DNA of 64,000 nucleotides, taken from NCBI RefSeq assembly GCF_000165425.1, contig NW_001798989.1, positions 603,687 through 667,686 on the forward strand, given 5' to 3'. Positions within the stretch are counted from its first letter, which is position 1. Each line of letters begins with the position of its first letter. The position numbers and the translations under genes were made by a program. Shown here piece after piece: positions 1 through 10,529 of the stretch. A model generated the notes under the pieces. It ran no database searches and was not told where the DNA came from. It saw only the letters and a program-made list of their open reading frames with translations. The DNA is from Paramecium tetraurelia. Lineage: Eukaryota > Ciliophora > Oligohymenophorea > Peniculida > Parameciidae.

Positions 1-2
1 TC

Positions 3-425
3 GATGACATCAAAAGGAAGATCATTTATGAATAAACCAGTCCTTTAAGGGATGCTACTAATATGCATAAACGAAATTAGGCTAGTTTAACTAATTTGAT
101 CAAGAATTCAAATACAAAAATTACTTAAATAAAAAGTCCTCAACCAAAAAAGATCTAATTGAGTAAATACTGTTCAAAATCAAGAAACCTTGATGAAAAT
201 GGAACTGTGAAACTACTAGATTAGTTTAAATCAATGCCATCTTTTACTATTGAAGATCAATAACATACCTATGAAGAAGAAAACAGATTAAATTTAAAGA
301 CCGATAGAGTTATTAAAGGGTAAAGTAAATAATGTATAACTAGATTCAAAAAAGAATCACATTAATCTTAAGATTTAGATAAGATACTCAAAATGTATCT
401 CAGTATGTGCAGCAGTAGACAATGA
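3..425 (+). CDS. C-terminal part of an unidentified protein (5' cut by window edge)
   Basis: An open frame runs from the window edge to TGA at 423-425, about 140 codons in the ciliate code with many in-frame TAA/TAG. The sequence is hydrophilic, rich in K, N, Q and S, with no membrane segment or motif I recognise; it ends in a serine-rich SMCSSRQ. It looks like a disordered C-terminal tail. The start and any catalytic domain lie outside the window, so no function can be given. Confidence 0.55.
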
Positions 426-629
426 ATTGTTGTTTTTATTATTTAGTACTTTATTAATATTTATTTACTTCTCCTTTGATATTTGTTCAAGTCATTAAAT
501 AATATTAATTTTATTCAAAATATCTAATCATATGAATTTTGGTTTAAAATTTTGTATCCTAAATTTGAATGTTAATTATATGATATTTCAATCGTAAATA
601 TGACAATTATATGTATAATTACCTAATAC

Positions 630-908
630 ATGATGAAAAAATAAATTAAATAATTAGCCTATTAGAAGTTCCAAAGATTTTGTCCTTATTTTTAGGCTGA
701 ATAATTTCAAATTCCAGCAATACCAGCAACCAATAAGAAATTAATTCTTCTCAATTATTACAAATGTTTAACAATTAAATATGTCTTTATTAAGTTTAGT
801 ATAAAATCCAAATTTTATTATTAATCTGTTCCATAGATTCCATAATCAATTTAAATCTCAAGACATTCCAATTTCATTATAATAATATATAAATCTAATG
901 AATATTGA
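630..908 (+). CDS. possible small orphan ORF
   Basis: A 92-codon frame opens with two ATGs and closes with TGA inside the first codons of the next gene (11-nt overlap). The first part, through a QIPAIPATNKK stretch, looks protein-like; the end is low-complexity I/Y/N. Overlap of a neighbour is unusual in such genomes, and TGA-only frames this long can arise by chance in AT-rich DNA. Treat as doubtful; it could be an upstream exon remnant. Confidence 0.2.
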
Positions 909-1314
909 CGAAAGTGTTATTGGGATGAAATCAGTTTTAGGAATGAAAACTAGATCTATGAAAGTATATTAGAAATAGCATGAAATGAAGCCAAAACGAG
1001 TTTATACTCATATTTCAAAAGAAACCAAAGCTAAGTTGATTCATACAGTACTGAGATAGAAATGCAAAATTAAGAAAGTAAAATTTCTTAAGATTTTTCA
1101 GATAGCAAAAGACCTGAACATTAACTATGCCACTGCGAAAACAATACTACATTGTCATAAGAAAAAATAAATTAACATGGATGAATATTCAGAGTCCAAA
1201 AGGGCTGGGTGTACGTTAAACAAGAATGACTCTAAATTATATGTTTAAATTAAAGTGGGAGAAAAAGTAATACATCAGTATGAGTATTTTGAAGCCATCA
1301 AAAGAACTCCATGA
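898..1314 (+). CDS. small basic protein with helix-turn-helix-like segment
   Basis: Intronless 138-codon gene, ATG 898 to TGA 1312. It is basic (rich in K, H and R), with a central segment around residues 65-85 (IAKDLNINYATAKTIL) that has the spacing of a helix-turn-helix of the homeodomain-like/Psq type. That suggests DNA binding, but this is inference from a short motif. There is no transposase catalytic domain. The C-terminus (LYVQIKVGEKVIHQYEYF) looks like a small beta segment. Codon use includes G/C-ending codons, which supports real coding. Confidence 0.7.
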
Positions 1315-1862
1315 TGTTATTTTATTTCTCCCTATTATACATTTACTAAATATGTTTACAATAGATAATTCATGTGAATTAAATATTTTAAATTTGCCTA
1401 ACACCTTTGAAGTGAGTTTGATTATGGCTTAATTTGGTTTCACATAAATTCTGAAAATATTAAACCACAGTTTACAATTCACTTGAAGTTTAATAATCCA
1501 AAAATAAGTAATTATTAAAGTTTAGAATATCTTGTTTATTAAAGAAATTATAGTGCTATAATATTCACTTGAACCATTTCAGTATCGTAGTAAATTTATA
1601 GAATTGATCTTCTTGGATTCAATTATACTAATCCATTCAGAATTTGATTTAAAAGAAAAATGAGAAATTTGATCAAAGATGAAATGAGAATATATATAAT
1701 ACTATATATCAATATAGAATATACAGTCTATGTTTTTACCTTAGATAACAATTGTTGTACCAATGTTAAATGTTTCATAAACTAATAAGTGCATCATAGG
1801 AATATGTTACATAATGATTTGCAAATCAAAAATTATTTTTATATTTTGAATTGTAATTAATT
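1315..1862. other. intergenic, no gene seen
   Basis: AT-rich spacer of about 550 bases with frequent TGA in all forward frames and TCA in reverse; no protein-like reading frame and no recognisable RNA gene. Confidence 0.5.
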
Positions 1863-2427
1863 ATGAAGGATAATTAAAATGAATCTGAATTAATAAAAGC
1901 CAAAGTTGTCGACATCAACAATCATGTTATAGGTAATAAATAGTAATAATTATTAATAAGATTTCATTTCTATTGATTACAAACTATTATCTAAAGTAAT
2001 TCATCAAGCAACTTTTTTATTCGTCATCGAGAAGTAGACATTCAGAATCTTTTGTCATAAGCGTTCATAATCAAAATAATACTAACCTGGGACATTTAGC
2101 ACATGTTTTACTGGAATTGTTCTAGAAACTGAAGATTATCGTTAATGTGCTAAAAGAAAATTAATTTAAGAAACAGGATTAGACTTGGAATTGACATATA
2201 TCAATTCTTTCTATTTTGAAAGTAAGAAAAATAAAATCTGGGGATAAATATTTTATACATTTTATGATGGATAGATAATCAACTTTATCTAAGACCCTAA
2301 AGAAGTTGAAGAGATTGAGTTGATGTCATACAAGGAAATTGTTATTCGAGAATAGAATGGCGAGATCTTTACACCAGAAAGCATCCAAGCGCTTCATTTT
2401 TTAAACAAAAGAGTTCTTCGCCAATGA
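1863..2427 (+). CDS. Nudix-family protein, isopentenyl-diphosphate isomerase/YfcD-like, with altered Nudix box
   Basis: One intron (1933-1960, 28 nt, ending AAG) gives a 178-residue protein. The N-terminus (VVDINNHVID, then VIHQATFLFV) matches the start of IDI/YfcD-type Nudix domains, and CHKRS fits their CxxRS-like segment. The Nudix box is recognisable: GIVLETE, seven residues, then RKLIQETGL. The family consensus is GX5EX7REUXEEXGU, so the E after R is K and the first E of the EE pair is Q, the latter from a TAA codon. Only the second E is kept, which predicts weak or lost metal-dependent hydrolysis. It might instead bind a nucleotide or isoprenoid ligand. Confidence 0.75.
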
Positions 2428-3054
2428 CATCTATTAAACAAATCAAGGTTGATTTGTTTATTTGTTCACATTTCTATTTATAGTAGAATAATTTTATTAA
2501 TATGGATTTACTTAAATATGGTTCTATATATTTAAATAACATCCAAAAGTAGTCTAAAAATATATAAAATTAAATGATGAATCAATAAAGCTTATCATCC
2601 ATTTATTTATTTTTTAATAATTAAGTTTAATATATAATTGATATTACATAATTAATTATAAAATTGCTTATTAGTTTATAATTGTTAAACTGAAGTCACA
2701 CTAATGTTAATACTAAATTCAATTCATTCAAATGTTAATTAAAATTATTAAAGTACCTATGCAAATCAATACTACCTTTTAGAAGATGTAACCAATTGCA
2801 ATGGCATTAAAATTACTGTAAAATTAACCTCTCTTATGTAATGTTTAACATGACGAATCAATCAATTCTCATCATTTATAATACAGTTAACTAATTGTAA
2901 AATTTAAATGCTCTAATCGATAGGATTTAGCTTGCATATTGATTATTTATGATACTAATATATTCTAATAGTAAAAAAGGGCACTGGAAGAGAAATTCAA
3001 TAATTGATAATTTTAACTTCACAGACATCCATATATTTATTGGAAGAATATGAT
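2428..3054. other. intergenic, no gene seen
   Basis: About 630 AT-rich bases with scattered TGA/TCA in every frame; nothing recognisable. Confidence 0.4.
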
Positions 3055-3300
3055 ATGCATTTAAGGAAGAAACAACAGTCTTTCCAATGCTGTGATTCCA
3101 GTAGCTTAAAAAAACCGTATGAGGAGTTAATTACAAATATTATATAGTAAAATTACCAATATTCATTATCTTCTCACTTTTAAATACTGTACTATAATCG
3201 AAATAACGACATTCCAAAGGAGAATGAAATAAGATTTAATTTAATACGTGTACATTAAAAAATATTAGATTTAGACAGGAGTATAAATTTATGGAAATGA
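3055..3300 (+). CDS. possible small orphan protein
   Basis: An 81-codon frame whose composition is protein-like (KKQQSFQCCDSSSLKKPYEE followed by IRFNLIRVHQKILDLDRS). The same frame is open upstream to a TGA at 2950, so the true start may be earlier or follow an intron. No family recognised; it may be a gene remnant. Confidence 0.3.
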
Positions 3301-3427
3301 TGACTTTTAATTATAAAACTATAGCAACTCCTTTTTTTGAGTAAAATTAGAGACTATATAATTTGAAACCTTAAAAATTATGATAAAATCAATCTAATGA
3401 GTTTATCTGAATATATTTATATTTATA

Positions 3428-4153
3428 ATGATTACTGATAGTGAAATCAAAGAATTTCTTCCCCAAAGTATTGGCAAACAGTATAAGACAGAGCCAATCG
3501 ACTAGAATATTAGTGATCTCTCTTTCAGTTTTACACACAGCTTGAAAAGTAGTGTGAAACCTAAGTTGAATGATTCAATACAATTCGAAACCCAGATAGG
3601 CTCAAGAATTTAATCGAAGCCTCCTTTGACATCAAAAAGTGACAAAAAGTTCTAGATTCCAATTATCAGAGATAAGACATACTTTAATTCTGAACTGATT
3701 AGTGATTAAATGTCCACTCCAAGATCGAGATTGTAGGATTGCAAATTTTAGTTAATTCACTTAAAGTAGTAAAATTAATAGAACCAAAAGATCAATAAGT
3801 AAATAGTGGTTGAGAAATTATCAAAGCAATTGAAGGAATCGTCAACAATCAATATTTCAAAATCAAAAGAGATGATATAAATTGAGCTGTTATTGGCTGC
3901 ATATAATTAATTACACTTAAGTCATTCACAATTGAGATAATAGAATAAGAATTTAGAATAAGAAATCAATATGTGGAAATCAAAATACCAAGAATTGGAA
4001 AAGAAGACAAAACAAAACATTCATGCTAAAAGTACGTCATTGTAGGTTTAGTTCAACAAGCCAATTAATTAAAATATATGGGAGAGATTAAAAACACAAC
4101 CATATTCAACAAATACTTTTAAGTTGTCCTTAACAGACACTATTAAATATTGA
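3428..4153 (+). CDS. hydrophilic coiled-coil protein
   Basis: Intronless, ATG 3428 to TGA 4151, 241 residues. Residues 1-110 are S/T/K-rich and probably disordered. A region near residues 110-150 is very Q/K-rich, and a heptad-like helix near residues 150-195 (SKSKEMIQIELLLAAYNQLH, then LRQQNKNLEQEINMWKSKYQ) predicts a coiled coil. The tail is S/T-rich. No enzyme motif or membrane segment. It resembles the numerous basal-body/cytoskeletal coiled-coil proteins of ciliates, but no specific family can be named. Confidence 0.75.
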
Positions 4154-4199
4154 TTTATTTAATTCATACTATATTTATATATAGATATTTTTAGAATAA

Positions 4200-5304
4200 T
4201 CAATTCCTTCTTGATCCAAAATTACCCAAACTTGGATATTCTCCATAATTGTTACGCATTTACCTCTGTGATCCAAATTATTGCTAACTTTGTTGCATAT
4301 AGTTGTTAATGTTAGTTGATTGATTCATGTATTAAGCCTACTATGAGATTTCAAGTCCACTCCTCGATTAAACCTAAGAAATCTTCTGTTCAGATTATCT
4401 TATTGATGCTTTACTATTGTTAGCTGTTCCAGCATTAGATTTCTAAGTGGTTATCTCTGGAGGTGCCAACTTATGTATATTCACATATTCTGGTAAATCA
4501 TAATTAACCACTTTAAGAAACTCAGAAATAAATCCACCCAATTAAGCACTAAGATGAATATTAATAAATACGATTTCTCCGAATCAAAACTAACTTTTGT
4601 TTAATAGTGAGCATAACGTTCTGTAAATTCTTATGCTTATATAAAATATTGTTCGTTTTCTTAAAGAGTCTTGGATTTCAAAAATCTTATAAGTGGTCTC
4701 ATGCAATCAGAATTCTTTAAGTTATCCAATAATTCAACGTGCGAATTATGCCTATCAATAATGACTTATTAGAAAAAGAGTGCATCTCTTTTATAATTTT
4801 CAATATTTTTTTAATGCTTCCCTTATACTTCAATGAGCAATGAATTGAAATATTAATCAATAATCTTAATAATTCGTTCCTTCTTCTCATTTAAAAGTTT
4901 AATGCATTACATATTCATTTGATCGGCCATAAATACAGAATTTGCAATGTTCTAAGAGAAAGATGCCAACTTATTTGCTTTTAGATATTGTTAAGTTTTA
5001 CCTTCATTAAAGACTGTCATTTAGACTTTATTTAAGACATTTTCTATACTATCTAATTTCGGTTTGGACTGAGATTCAAAATGCTCCTGGACATGTTAAG
5101 GAATACATTCAGGACATAATGGAAAGCAACATGATTCAAGTTAGCAGAAGTTTGTATAAGTGTAACCTTGATGATTGTAACAATTGATCTAATTGTTCTT
5201 TTATAAAGTAATACTTTTGGAATGTTGTGAGTATTGAATTCATTGCAACTTTGAATTAGTTTGGGTACTTTGATTACACTAGAAGCCAATTTAGATTCCG
5301 CCAT
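4200..5304 (-). CDS. B-box zinc-finger protein
   Basis: Three exons with introns at 5189-5214 (26 nt) and 4549-4571 (23 nt), both GTA...TAG; the spliced length is 351 codons. After a 30-residue leader comes a Cys/His cluster, INCYNHQGYTYTNFC, then CCFPLCPECIPQHVQEH, the spacing of a B-box-type zinc finger (C, H, C, C, C, C, H, H). A long alpha-helical stretch follows, as in TRIM-like and ciliate B-box proteins. The C-terminus is Q/N/S-rich (QSTNINNYMQQSQQQFGSQR). No RING or kelch/WD domain is present. A scaffold role is inferred; partners are unknown. Confidence 0.8.
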
Positions 5305-5419
5305 CGGATTATTTACTTCTTACTATTATGTAATCTATCCTAAAGAAGTGACAGAGGCTTGATAACCCTTTGACATGACTGTTATAATATATTAAAAATA
5401 TTAAATGTAGTTATAAAAT

Positions 5420-6552
5420 TCACAATTCTAAAAGCTGAGTGACTTCATCTTTATGATTTTCTAATTCTTCATCATTGAGCCATTTCGTTCTTTATCCATT
5501 ATTCCATATTCCGATTTTATATTAATTTTGAGTCTAATAAAATATTCCAATGCCACATTATTTTCCGTTTATCCAAGTGCCTGCATATTTCCTACCGTCT
5601 CCAAAATAGAATACTCCTCTGCCTTATTTCTTATCTTATTAATAATTCTTAAATATTTAATTAAGATACTCCTTTGTAACATTTTCCATCTGGCCATTTA
5701 AGAGTACCTTCTCCATGCATTTTATTATCTAACCAATTACCAACATATTCTCTTCCATCAGTCCATTTATAAATGCCAAAGCCAGAAATTTCGTTATCAA
5801 TGAAATTACCTAATTAATTAATAATTAAATCTACCTTCGTAATATGCTTAATCAATAAAGGTTAATTATCCTTTTCCATTTTTTTTACCAAATTAATACT
5901 GACCTTAATACTTGGCTCCATCAGGCCAAACTTCAATGCCATATCCATGTTGATTGTCGTTAAGCCATTCGCCTTCATATCTAGCTCCATTATAATGAAC
6001 GTAGGTTCCTTTTCCGCATGCTGCATCATCAACCCATTCTCCTTCATAAATATCTCCATCAGCATGAATCAATTTTCCCTTCATATTAGATTTGATTTAC
6101 TTAACCATTTGATTTGTCTTGTCTCCATTGGCCCTCATAGATTGATCCATCTGGCCATATCTACTTTCCATAGCCATCTCTCATACCATTTAGCCATTGT
6201 CCTTCATATTTAGTTCCATTAGGCATTAACATCATCTAATTATTGAAATATTATGTACAGGAAGTAATTTGCGTTCTTGACTTTAAATGGTGTCTTTAAC
6301 TTATTAGGGCATCGGCTATTTGTTTGATACCAAGTTTTTAGAAATCTCTTGAATTGAAACTTTGCTGTTCATTGAATTTTTCATAATGCCTGAGTCTAAG
6401 TCATCTTGAACCAAAGCATCAATTTAATCAGAAGTCTAATCCTTCTAAAGTTTGTGATGTTTGATGGAAACTTAAATAGATCTTGTAGATATTTTTTATG
6501 ATGCTATTTCGTCCTTTTAACAACATTATGTTGCACATTTACACTAACCCAT
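5420..6552 (-). CDS. MORN-repeat protein with N-terminal acylation-type signal
   Basis: Five exons (introns 6236-6258, 6079-6100, 5810-5834, 5648-5669) give 346 residues. The start MGQCKC carries Gly2 plus nearby cysteines, as in myristoylated/palmitoylated membrane-anchored proteins. After about 100 hydrophilic residues come some nine or ten tandem MORN repeats of about 23 residues (e.g. [44 protein letters not shown]). MORN arrays form beta-hairpin rods that bind lipids or proteins at membranes and the cortex; similar proteins are abundant in Paramecium. Two of the introns end AAG rather than TAG; the reading frame and repeat register demand them. Confidence 0.9.
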
Positions 6553-7658
6553 TTATATATTATATATATATATGTAATATTAATATGATAGCTCATCTAT
6601 TTCTGGAATTGATAATTTTGTTACCCTTTCTTCTGATTTACTTCTTTCTGGCTCTTTTCTTTTTCTTACTCAGACAATCTAAAACTGCTATCGATTATTC
6701 ACAATAATGATTAATTGTATTATCTCTTGAAATAGATGTCAAAATCTAACTCTGAGGAATCTGATGCCTCTGAATACGTAAAGCCTATAAGTAGACTTAT
6801 GGTGAATATAAGTTTGATGATGACAACAGTCTTGGGTAAGGAATTGCAATTCTCCCCATTTATGAAAACACTCTTTACATTTTCAATAATAAATTAATAA
6901 TAATAAAAGAGAAGAATGGACATTAATCACTTCTGAAGTAACCCCTTTAATTGTGGTGAATGATTGAGGGATTTTTGGGTTTTGATAAATTAAGCTAAAA
7001 TTATAAACAAATACCTTAGGTAAATGTAGCTATTAAGAAATTCAATAAATTGAGGACCTTATATACGTAAAAGGAATAAAGAGGAAATAATATATAAGGA
7101 TCTAAAATTCATCAAGCTATACATGAAACTATTTTTACAAAAAGGATCATCAATTAGGAGATATCTTTTAAAATCAATCAAATATATATTGAATAATTTG
7201 TTTCAAATATGAGAATAATAGATGATGAATTAGAATCAGGTATACTTTTAGAATAAATTCTTTTTGAAATAAAGTAAATGAAAGCTTAGAATAATGAGGG
7301 CTATTTGTCTTTGAAGAAGAAAGAAAAAGGCTAACCCTTTATTGATTTATTAATTAAAAGAAAAGTATTTAAACCCTTATGTTATAAATATCAAAAAATC
7401 ACATATTTAATGACTCATGTTTTTTTTAAATAAAAGTTTCTTAGATCACTCTTAATTAAATTAATATTTGAATAATCAAGAGAACACTATTAGGGTTTCC
7501 TGAGTATACATATAAGAGAATAATAAAATTTCAGAGTTCTCTCTTCATATTTGTCTAATTTTAAAAGCTCAAAAGGAAATTATTACTAAAGTTATTAAAT
7601 CTAAAATTAATTAATTTAAGGCGATTTGTTTATATTTTCAATTAATTATTTCATAGGT
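6553..7658. other. intergenic, with one possible short relict
   Basis: About 1.1 kb between convergent-looking neighbours. At 6736-6970 two overlapping forward frames show protein-like pieces (MSKSNSEESDASEY, then in another frame TYGEYKFDDDNSLGQGIA), with no splice sites that join them; this may be a decayed gene start. The rest is interrupted by TGA/TCA throughout. Confidence 0.4.
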
Positions 7659-9513
7659 TCATTTAAGGCACTAAAAAGATCACACCTATTGTTAATACTT
7701 AAATTTACATTAAATAATTGAGGAAATCTTTTATATTTTAATAAGGATTTTCTTATTTGATGGTTGTGACTATTTTATTTATTAAATTATTTGAGACTCG
7801 ATTAAATTAATTAAGCTAGTTCTATTAATTAAATTAGTTTTATTAGGTTTATTAGTTTTATTAGTTAAACTAGTTTTATTAGGTAAATTTGTTTTATTAG
7901 TTAAACTAGTTTTATTAGTTAAATTAGTTTTATTAGTTAAATTAGTGTTATTAGGTTTATTAGTTTTATTAGTTAAATTATTTTTATTAGTTAAATTAGT
8001 TTTATTAGTTAAATTAGTTTTATTAGTTAAACTAGTTTTATTAGGTAAATTAGTTTTATTAGTTAAACTAGTTTTATTAGTTAAATTAGTTTTATTAGTT
8101 AAAGAAGTGTTATTAGTTTTATTAGTTAAATTATTTTTATTAGTTAAATTAGTTCTATTAATTAAATTAGTTTTATTAGGTTTATTAGTTTTATTAGTTA
8201 AATTAGTTTTATTAGGTAAATTTTTTTTATTAGGTTTATTAGTTTTATTAGTTAAATTATTTTTATTAGTTAAATTAGTTTTATTAGTTAAACTAGTTTT
8301 ATTAGGTAAATTAGTTTTATTAGTTAAACTAGTTTTATTAGTTAAATTAGTTTTATTAGTGTTATTAATTAAATTCGGGTTATTAGTTTTGTTAGTTAAA
8401 TTAATTAGATAAGTTAAATTTGCTGTTATTTGGAATGGGGTGCTTGATATTTTAGAGATTATCAATGTTAAACAACTCGTTTTTTTATATTAACACTTTC
8501 GGTTAATTAATAATATTCTAAGGCAGAATATCTATATTGTAACTTTTAAATAATTCTGAAAAGTCTAGTCTGCACGTGGGATCATAAACAAGCATTTTTT
8601 CTACAAGATTTGCATGAATAGAACTTTTATCTGGAATTTTAAAGGGATGCTGCTTAATATGTTCAAAAAATTTGGAAATTGAATAATTATTTAAATCAAA
8701 AGGAAAATTTCCAAAAATCATTTAATATAATATTATTCCAAGCTTTCTATTATTATGAATTATTTACTGAATAAATGTCAATCCTACTTTTGGCATGAAT
8801 ACTTTTCATTTCCAATAATTTTTTCTATATTTCTTAATCTGTATTAATTACACTGACTTCTGGGGCAGAATAGACTGGAGTGCCGTTTCGACTAAAATCA
8901 TTAGTAGTCTAATTGTTTTTGTAGACTTTTGCAAGTCCAAAATCTCCTATTTTATAAATAATAGAGCTATTTTATTTTGAATATAATATATTATCTGGTT
9001 TGATATCCTTATGAACAATTTTATTATTATAGAGGAACTTGTAACCATTAAGAAATTGAATTAGAAAGTCGCTAATTTCTTAGTCATTTAATTTCTATTT
9101 TTTATACAATAAGTCCTTTAAATTAGAATCACACCTTTCCATAATTATTACAAACTATTTTTGCTTCTCAAGATATTCGACATGAAAAACAGAGACCAGA
9201 TTTATATTGCCTTAATTGTTCTTAATGAATTCAGATATCTCTTTTTCTCTCTAACAAAACTTTTCATTTTAACTATTGAGATTAATCATCTGTTATTGGA
9301 AAATAATTTTACTTTCGCACAATATTTTATATCATCTTTTACAGTTGTTGTGCATTCTAAGATAATGCCAAATTATCCTTGTCCTATTAATTTAGTTGAA
9401 TCTATTATAAGATCTTTAAATGAATGTCTTATCACCTTAAATGTACATAAATAATTTAGAATTCTATTAAAATTAATATTAATGTTTTTATTTTCAATCA
9501 AAAGCATTTTCAT
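7659..9513 (-). CDS. protein kinase with long glutamine/asparagine-rich hexapeptide-repeat tail
   Basis: Four exons (introns 9290-9312, 8743-8767, 7671-7698) give 592 residues, an exact multiple of three. The kinase domain has GQGQFG (P-loop), YCAKM (VAIK lysine), HKDIKPDN (catalytic loop, K in place of the usual R), GDFGLAK, a SAPE motif and DIYSLGIILYQMIFG, ending with CRLDFSELF. It is most like CAMK/ULK-type ciliate kinases. From about residue 335 the frame runs straight into some 200 residues of near-perfect FNQQNQ repeats (7801-8411) in which about half the residues are glutamine, then a short helical tail. The repeat stays in the kinase frame without a TGA. The last intron is optional; without it the protein would end at 7651. 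Confidence 0.85.
7801..8411 (-). repeat. 18-bp tandem repeat inside the kinase gene
   Basis: About 610 bp of imperfect tandem copies of TTTAACTAATAAAACTAA (minus strand). Unit variants are all in-frame: some have a CAA/CAC or ACC substitution (FTQQNQ, QQHQ), and some units are 15 or 21 nt. No TGA occurs in any of the six frames. In the kinase frame it encodes F-N-Q-Q-N-Q; other frames read L-T-N-K-T-N, Q-L-I-K-L-I or, on the other strand, L-V-L-L-V-K. Confidence 0.95.
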
Positions 9514-9732
9514 ACATAAATTTTAATTCTTAAATAAATGAATGATGATTACAAATTGATCTAAAGGCTGAAAAAATATTGTTAATTCAGATTTAAAATT
9601 GCATATGAGATAATTTTAATTCTAATTAAAAATGAGTTTCAATTCATACACTTAGAAGATAATTGATAAATGTTTGTGATAAAAAATCAAAAAGCAACTA
9701 AGTCTAATTAAGTTAAATTTTTGTATTAAATT

Positions 9733-10386
9733 ATGTAAAGAATAACAAAAAAGTATTATTTTTCATTAATCCAAAAAGTTGATAATTATGATTGTCTTCA
9801 CATAAACCCTTAAAGTTTGGACAAGTATTTGGTCAACCAAACATTATTAAAATAGAAATTAGAACAAATATTGTAGGATAGCATTAACAAAAATTTGAAT
9901 GCCATCTGGTTAAGATTAGATAAACATCAATTGAATTTATCATAATTGATTTCAGATTTAGGATTTTAAATGCATCATTGCACTTAAGAATACTTATTAT
10001 TTAGTTTATGGTTGCAAAAGGAACCATCTAGATTGCCTAATTATGCATCTCATAAGATTATTTTACAATATTATTTAATTAATAGTAAAACCTAGGTTTT
10101 TCTAATTGATGATTAAATGCCTGTCCAAGATGTAGATGACTCATCCTTAATCCCTATGATGGCTTAGAAATATTTCAAATGTAACCACAACTTAAATGTA
10201 TAACCTCTCTATATTTGTGATCTAACCCAGTCAGAAAACTCAAATATAATGATCACTGTGAAATGCTCATTATTAGAACAAGACGAAAACTAATAACACT
10301 TTGTTAACAAATCTATAAAAGGTATGGATTAAAAATTCGAGATAAACTCCTTTGATAAATATATTATTTACAAAAAATGTCAATGA
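9733..10386 (+). CDS. GFG/NUDT6-like pre-Nudix protein without a Nudix box
   Basis: Intronless, 217 residues. Residues around 55-110 match the pre-Nudix (Nudix_hydro, PF18290-type) domain of NUDT6/GFG and plant NUDT7-like proteins: NAIWLRLDKHQLNL, LISDLGFQMHHCTQEYLLF, WLQKEPSRLPNYASHKI. In the family ATHQVGVGAF and a Nudix hydrolase domain follow. Here ASHKI is present, but no GX5EX7REUXEEXGU box can be seen downstream; the remaining 110 residues are poorly conserved (MAQKYFKCNHNLNVQPLYIC). It is therefore probably not a hydrolase. An alternative upstream in-frame ATG at 9670 would add 21 residues. Confidence 0.7.
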
Positions 10387-10529
10387 AAATGTCTTGTCTT
10401 AATATTTGAGGATTATATTATATAAATTTAAAATCTAATTCTATCAATAGAAGTGCATTTATTATGAAATAAAAATGAAAATAAAATTTAATTATTTTAA
10501 ATAAAAATTATTCGCTCATCTTTAAGGTC

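Noticed and set aside
898..1314. Transposase
   Set aside because: Only a helix-turn-helix-like segment is present; no catalytic domain, terminal inverted repeats or target-site duplications were seen.
5862..6213. Standard-code ORFs on both strands in the MORN gene
   Set aside because: Shadows of MORN repeats; the real frame is on the minus strand with four introns.
7801..8411. CRISPR-like array
   Set aside because: Units are contiguous 18-mers without unique spacers, lie within a eukaryotic coding frame, and no cas genes are present.
7782..8465. Standard-code ORFs on both strands (L-T-N-K-T-N and L-V-L-L-V-K repeats) as separate genes
   Set aside because: They are out-of-frame shadows of the kinase's FNQQNQ tail; the kinase frame is continuous into the array.
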